From NCBI RefSeq assembly GCF_003287955.1, contig NZ_QMKP01000014.1, positions 48,785 to 112,784 on the forward strand: 64,000 bases of DNA, in the 5' to 3' direction. This DNA is from Arthrobacter sp. AQ5-06. Its GTDB lineage: Bacteria > Actinomycetota > Actinomycetes > Actinomycetales > Micrococcaceae. The notes under the pieces were generated by a model that worked only from the letters and a program-made list of their open reading frames with translations, searched no databases and had not been told where the DNA came from. The first letter of the stretch is position 1; each line of letters opens with the position of its first letter. Below are positions 60,356-64,000 of the stretch, piece by piece. The position numbers and the translations under genes were made by a program.

Positions 60356-61540
60356 GTGTTTGGCTTGACTGTTCTGGACCTGGCGCTGATCCTGGCCCTG
60401 TTGTCTTACCTGATCTATGGCCTCCGCAACGGCTTCCTGGTCACCCTCGGCGGTATCGCCGGCTTTGCCGCGGGCGCCGTGGCTGCATTTTTTGCCGTTC
60501 CACTGGTCAGCGACTTCATGGATGACTCCGGCTGGAGGCTGACGGCCATCGTGGCCGCCGCCGTCGTACTGATGGCCTTGGGCCATGGCATCGGGACCAT
60601 GATCGGGCGCAAAATCCGCGGCGCCGTGCGGATCAAGCCGCTGCGTGCTGTGGACCGGCTGGTGGGCGGGGCCGTGAATGTGGTGGTCTCGGCGCTGGTG
60701 ATGTCCATGCTCGCTTTCAGCGTCAGCGCCCTGGGCGTTCCGTTTGTGTCCCAGCAACTGGCCGAGTCCAAAGTCATCCGGTACATCGATGGGCTGACTC
60801 CTGTCCCGTTGAAGACCACCATGGCGCAGCTGCGGTCCACCGTGATCGGCAACGGAATCCCCACGCTGCTTGAAGGCCTGGACCAGGGACAGCAAGTGGC
60901 GGTGCCCAATGCCAGCACCGATACGCCGGCGCTTAACCGGGCCGCGCAGTCAGTCCTGAAAATTGCCGGAACGGCCTACCAATGCGGCCAGAACCAGACC
61001 GGCACCGGCTTTGTGGTTTCCCCGGGCAGGGTTGTGACCAACGCCCATGTTGTGGCGGGCGTGTCGCAGCCGGTGGTTGAAATTCCCGACGGCGGCGCGA
61101 TGCCCGGGCGGGTGGTGTACTTCGACACCAGGCACGACCTCGCCGTCCTGGCCGTGGACGGGCTGCCTTCCGAACCGCTCACGCTGACGTCCGATCTCCC
61201 GAACGGCAGCGCGGCCGCCTTCGCGGGGTATCCCCACGGTGGTCCGTTCAAGTCAAACCCCGCCACCGTCCAGGACATCACCTCGGTTCTGGTACCCGAT
61301 ATCTACGGCGAAAACCCGGCCCCGGAAGAGATCTACCGCCTGGCCGGCGACGTCCAGCCCGGGAACTCGGGCGGCCCGCTGCTGACCATGGAGGGCCTGG
61401 TGGCCGGCGTCATTTTCGCCAAGGCAACCTCGGACACTGAAATGGGCTTCGCCATCACCATGGATGACCTGTTCCCGGTCGCGTCGCAGGCAGCAAGCCT
61501 CAGCGCTCCCGTCTCCTCAGGGCAGTGCATCCAGAAGTAG
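60356..61540 (+). CDS. marP: MarP-family membrane serine protease
   Basis: A 394-residue protein with four N-terminal membrane helices and a periplasmic trypsin-fold domain: His in VTNAHVVAG, Asp in RHDLAVLAVDG, Ser in PGNSGGPLLT. Two Cys (YQCGQN and SGQCIQ) may form the disulfide known from M. tuberculosis MarP, which maintains intrabacterial pH under acid and oxidative stress. GTG start at 60356 with GAGGAG 5 bases upstream. Confidence 0.93.
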   Translation: MFGLTVLDLALILALLSYLIYGLRNGFLVTLGGIAGFAAGAVAAFFAVPLVSDFMDDSGWRLTAIVAAAVVLMALGHGIGTMIGRKIRGAVRIKPLRAVDRLVGGAVNVVVSALVMSMLAFSVSALGVPFVSQQLAESKVIRYIDGLTPVPLKTTMAQLRSTVIGNGIPTLLEGLDQGQQVAVPNASTDTPALNRAAQSVLKIAGTAYQCGQNQTGTGFVVSPGRVVTNAHVVAGVSQPVVEIPDGGAMPGRVVYFDTRHDLAVLAVDGLPSEPLTLTSDLPNGSAAAFAGYPHGGPFKSNPATVQDITSVLVPDIYGENPAPEEIYRLAGDVQPGNSGGPLLTMEGLVAGVIFAKATSDTEMGFAITMDDLFPVASQAASLSAPVSSGQCIQK

Positions 61541-61568
61541 CCGGTCCGCCTGAGCCACTCGGGGCCGG

Positions 61569-62048
61569 CTACAGCGCCTCGGCCAGGTAATCGATGGCGA
61601 GCTTGTACCCGAAGACCCCGGCGCCCACGATCACCGCGGCGCATACAGGGGACAGGAACGAGTGGTGCCGGAATTCCTCACGCTGGTGCACGTTGGTGAT
61701 GTGGACCTCGACGGCGGGCAGCTGCACCGCTGCCAGGGCGTCGCGCAGGGCCACAGAGGTGTGGGTGAAGGCGCCGGCGTTCAGCACGATCCCGACGGCG
61801 GTGCCGCGGGCTGCGTGGATGACGTCCAGGAGCACGCCCTCATGGTTGGACTGCACGCATTCCACCGTGAAACCGTGGGCCTGCGCCGCGGTGGCTGCCA
61901 GCTGTTCCACGTCCGCGAGGGTGGAGGTGCCGTACTTCTCCGGTTCGCGGGTGCCCAGCAGATTGAGGTTGGGGCCGTTGATCACGAGGAGGGTGCCGCG
62001 CCCGGCAGCGGACGCAGATGCGGAGTCAGGGGAGGAAACGTCAGTCAT
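61569..62048 (-). CDS. aroQ: Type II 3-dehydroquinate dehydratase
   Basis: A 159-residue shikimate-pathway enzyme. [18 protein letters not shown] carries the catalytic Tyr and Arg, [48 protein letters not shown] and the C-terminal [10 protein letters not shown] short N-terminal Ser/Ala-rich extension (about 17 residues) precedes the fold. Encoded alone, outside the aro operon. Confidence 0.95.
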   Translation of the reverse strand: MTDVSSPDSASASAAGRGTLLVINGPNLNLLGTREPEKYGTSTLADVEQLAATAAQAHGFTVECVQSNHEGVLLDVIHAARGTAVGIVLNAGAFTHTSVALRDALAAVQLPAVEVHITNVHQREEFRHHSFLSPVCAAVIVGAGVFGYKLAIDYLAEAL

Positions 62049-62171
62049 GGCTCCAATCTACCTGTCGGATTCTGCACCATCATTCGACCCGGGCGATTCC
62101 ACTTGGCAGGTTTTCCGGCGGCCGTGGACTGCGGCAGGTGAATGATGGTGCAGAATCCGTCGCAAGGGACT

Positions 62172-62886
62172 CTAGAGTGCCGTGAACCTCAGGACCAGGG
62201 CGTGTTCCGGGTTGAGGATGGGCATCGTCAGGCCCACTTCGGCCAGGAAGCGGCCACCGGCAACCGCTCCGGCTGCCAGCCACGCCGGCGGCTGGACCTG
62301 GGTGAACGTGTGGGCGTAGTCAGCGTCTCCGGGTGCCGGGAAGATGGCTTCCACGCAGTAGGTGCGGTCAGGCTCCAACCCGGGGATGGTGATCCGGCCG
62401 GTCTGCTCAGCGCACCCGGTACGGGTGCTGACCAGGGCGAACAGGGCCGCCGTCGTGCCCTGTGAGGCACCGCTGGGGCCCACCACGCCGTGCAGCATCA
62501 GGGAATCGCCGGGGACATCCGCGCGGACCATGCGCCCGGAGTGGATCAGGCCGCGGTGCTCCTTGCAGAGGGCGATGAAGCGTTTGAGTTCCTCGCGCTC
62601 GGCGCCCTGGACCCCGCGGACATCCCACTCGATGCCGAAGTGGCCGAACAGCGCCGTGATGGCGCGGAAGGACAGATCGTGTGTGCGGGCCGTGGTGTGC
62701 GAGGTGGTGGGACCGACGTGACTGCCCACGAGCTCCGGTGGGACTACCAGCCCGGTCCAGCGCTGGATAGTCCGTCGAAGGCATCCTGGGTGCGCGACGC
62801 GAGGCCGCGCCGCAGCAGCGGATGTTCCCCACGAAGCTCCACGTCCGCCAGTCCTGCGGCTGCCCTTGAACCAAGGGCCGTTGGTT
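62172..62886 (-). pseudogene. Alpha-galactosidase (GH36), truncated and frameshifted
   Basis: Only the C-terminal third remains. Reading on the - strand, RWTGLVVPPELVGSHVGPTT then HTTARTHDLSFRAITALFGH, GIEWD and the C-terminal beta-domain up to the stop at 62172 are clear GH36 sequence. Upstream (about 62766-62886) another frame gives SRAAAGLADVELRGEHPLLR then RRGLASRTQDAFDGL, consistent with the preceding part after a frameshift near 62770. The N-terminal and catalytic parts (which carry the nucleophile Asp) are absent; the DeoR gene stop lies immediately upstream at 62889. Not functional. Confidence 0.75.
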
Positions 62887-62888
62887 CG

Positions 62889-63674
62889 TTAGCCCGCGAT
62901 CCGGATCTTGCCCACGCGCTCGCCGAGGATGCGCTGGGCTTCGGGGCCCAACCCGGCGTCGCTGATGACCTCATCGGCCGCGTCCAATGGGGCGATGGTG
63001 CTGATGCCCAGTAGCCCCCACTTGGTGTGGTCGGCGAGGACCACGGTTTTCCGGGCGGCGGCGACGAACGCCCGGTCCGTCTCGGCTTCCAGCAGGTTGG
63101 GTGTGGTGAAGCCGGCGTCGGCGTCCATGCCGTGCACACCCAGGAACAGCGCGTCCAGGTGCAGCTGCTTGAGTGCCGCCGTCGCGATGGGTCCCACCAA
63201 AGCATCCGACGGCGTCCGCTCGCCGCCGATCAGGATCACAGTTGACGCGAACCGGGCCGAGCCGCCGGACGCGGCGTGGTGGAAGAGGTCCGCAATGCGC
63301 ACGGAATTGGTGACCACCGTGATCCGCGGACCGTTCACTAACTCCTTGGCAAGGGCCCAGGTGGTGGTCCCGGCGCTCAGGCCGACGGCCATGCCCTCAT
63401 GCACCAACCCGGCGGCCTCCAGCGCGATGGCCCGTTTCTCCGCCGTCAGCTGGGTGGATTTAAGCTCGAAGCCCGGCTCGTGGGTGCTGACATCGCCGGG
63501 GACCTTGGCGCCGCCATGGATGCGCTCCAGCCGGCCGCCGTCCTCCAGCATTCCGATGTCACGCCGCACGGTCATGAGCGAAACGCCCAACTGCTGGGCG
63601 AGGTCCGAAACCCGCACCACACGCTCGCGCTGGACGGCATCCACAATGGCCTGGTGACGTGCAGCGGGGAGCAT
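62889..63674 (-). CDS. DeoR/GlpR-family transcriptional regulator
   Basis: A 261-residue sugar-operon repressor. N-terminal HTH (RVSDLAQQLGVSLMTVRRDI), linker LERIHGGA, C-terminal sensor domain with GLSAGTTTWALA, ILIGGERTPSDALVGPIA and ADHTKWG, the phosphosugar-binding motifs. It looks intact, while the alpha-galactosidase gene just downstream is decayed, so its former local target is lost. Confidence 0.92.
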   Translation of the reverse strand: MLPAARHQAIVDAVQRERVVRVSDLAQQLGVSLMTVRRDIGMLEDGGRLERIHGGAKVPGDVSTHEPGFELKSTQLTAEKRAIALEAAGLVHEGMAVGLSAGTTTWALAKELVNGPRITVVTNSVRIADLFHHAASGGSARFASTVILIGGERTPSDALVGPIATAALKQLHLDALFLGVHGMDADAGFTTPNLLEAETDRAFVAAARKTVVLADHTKWGLLGISTIAPLDAADEVISDAGLGPEAQRILGERVGKIRIAG

Positions 63675-63759
63675 CTAAAAAGCCATCCTTAAAGGCCAGG
63701 GGACAGAACTGCACCAAGTCTAGGGTGCCCCGGACCCGGCCGGCGGCGATGGGGCGATA

Positions 63760-63842
63760 GACAGGGAAGGTCGGTTATCCGGAAGCGTGCGTCAGAAGCG
63801 AGGAACGAGCTAGCACGCGGAGGATGACCGACCTTCCCTGTC
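63760..63842. repeat. Structured dispersed element, copy 2
   Basis: A perfect 16-bp outer stem (63760-63775 with 63827-63842) encloses the same core (63777-63826) as copy 1. The apical hairpin here reads GCGAG-GAA-CGAGC: the base pair next to the GAA loop is swapped relative to copy 1, and one base is added on each side of the helix. It lies between acs and the DeoR gene, both on the - strand, where a terminator is expected. Confidence 0.9.
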
Positions 63843-63852
63843 CCGGGACGGG

Positions 63853-64000
63853 CTACTTGCGCAGGGACGCCGCGATCTGGGCCATGACGGTGGTGTCGGC
63901 CAGGGTGGTGGCGTCGCCGGATTCGCGGCCCTCGGCGATGTCCTTGAGCAGGCGGCGGACGATCTTGCCGGAACGGGTTTTGGGCAGTTCCGGGACCACG
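63853..64000 (-). CDS. acs: Acetyl-CoA synthetase, C-terminal end (rest outside window)
   Basis: The last 48 codons, on the - strand, read [20 protein letters not shown] ... [23 protein letters not shown] carries the regulatory, acetylatable Lys of acyl-AMP-forming synthetases, and the DTTVM ending is typical of Acs. It activates acetate to acetyl-CoA. Gene order acs near marP and crp is as in Mycobacterium. Confidence 0.92.
   Translation of the reverse strand, partial: VVPELPKTRSGKIVRRLLKDIAEGRESGDATTLADTTVMAQIAASLRK

Overview
This is a 64 kb chromosomal stretch of a high-GC actinobacterium, most likely Arthrobacter/Pseudarthrobacter or a close Micrococcaceae relative. Two things support that. 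First, the block penicillin-binding protein / metallophosphoesterase / DUF4177 / RidA / NUDIX / Crp / MarP / acs (about 54.2-64 kb) follows an actinobacterial gene order also known from Mycobacterium (ponA2-crp-marP-acs). Second, several gene pairs are of types I associate with Arthrobacter (sterol carrier + asparaginase next to purD-purC; DesA3-type desaturase with its reductase). The assignment rests on gene content only.

Layout. 0-6.6 kb: the end of a probable fatty-acyl or polyketide-type specialised-metabolism locus (KAS III, acyl carrier protein, flavodoxin, type II thioesterase) with HxlR and MmyB-type regulators, a HAD phosphatase, an azoreductase and a P-loop ATPase. 6.6-9.4 kb: a decayed segment with gene remnants, a small W-rich gene pair, and a flavin monooxygenase broken by several frameshifts and deletions. 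9.5-13.5 kb: an acyl-CoA desaturase with its electron-transfer partner, and an alpha/beta hydrolase. 13.5-15.3 kb: a chimeric gene relic, a lone response regulator and a GAF-ANTAR antiterminator. 15.5-20.2 kb: a four-gene operon of exported surface proteins; three members share a Cys-containing C-terminal domain and three carry SipW-like AYAYW/AYAFW signal regions. 20.9-24.4 kb: an adenylate-kinase-like gene, an epimerase and a subtilisin. 24.4-31.4 kb: a complete De Ley-Doudoroff galactonate operon (ABC importer, dgoD, KDPGal aldolase, sugar-acid kinase) under a divergent FadR-type regulator. 31.6-43 kb: housekeeping and accessory enzymes (DNA alkylation repair, PAP2, AAA ATPase, GH1, App1, DUF72, GH15, HAD), ending with a lone DUF559-type nuclease gene bracketed by inverted-repeat elements. 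43-48.4 kb: sterol carrier, asparaginase, molybdopterin oxidoreductase, purD, purC. 48.5-50.1 kb: an XRE-TPR (RRNPP-like) regulator divergent from a tiny secreted peptide gene in which the octapeptide VGNWPDPM occurs twice, the second copy at the C terminus. 50.2-54.1 kb: tRNA-Pro and a heterodimeric ABC exporter. 54.2-64 kb: the conserved cell-wall/Crp/MarP block, aroQ, a truncated alpha-galactosidase, a DeoR regulator and the end of acs.

The strongest candidate for an undescribed system is the regulator/peptide pair at 48480-50090, which looks like an RRNPP-type peptide quorum-sensing module in an actinobacterium. Next come a structured element present twice (59320-59396 and 63760-63842) whose two copies differ by compensatory changes, the exported-protein operon at 15.5-20.2 kb, and the IR-flanked nuclease gene at 41.85-43.05 kb.
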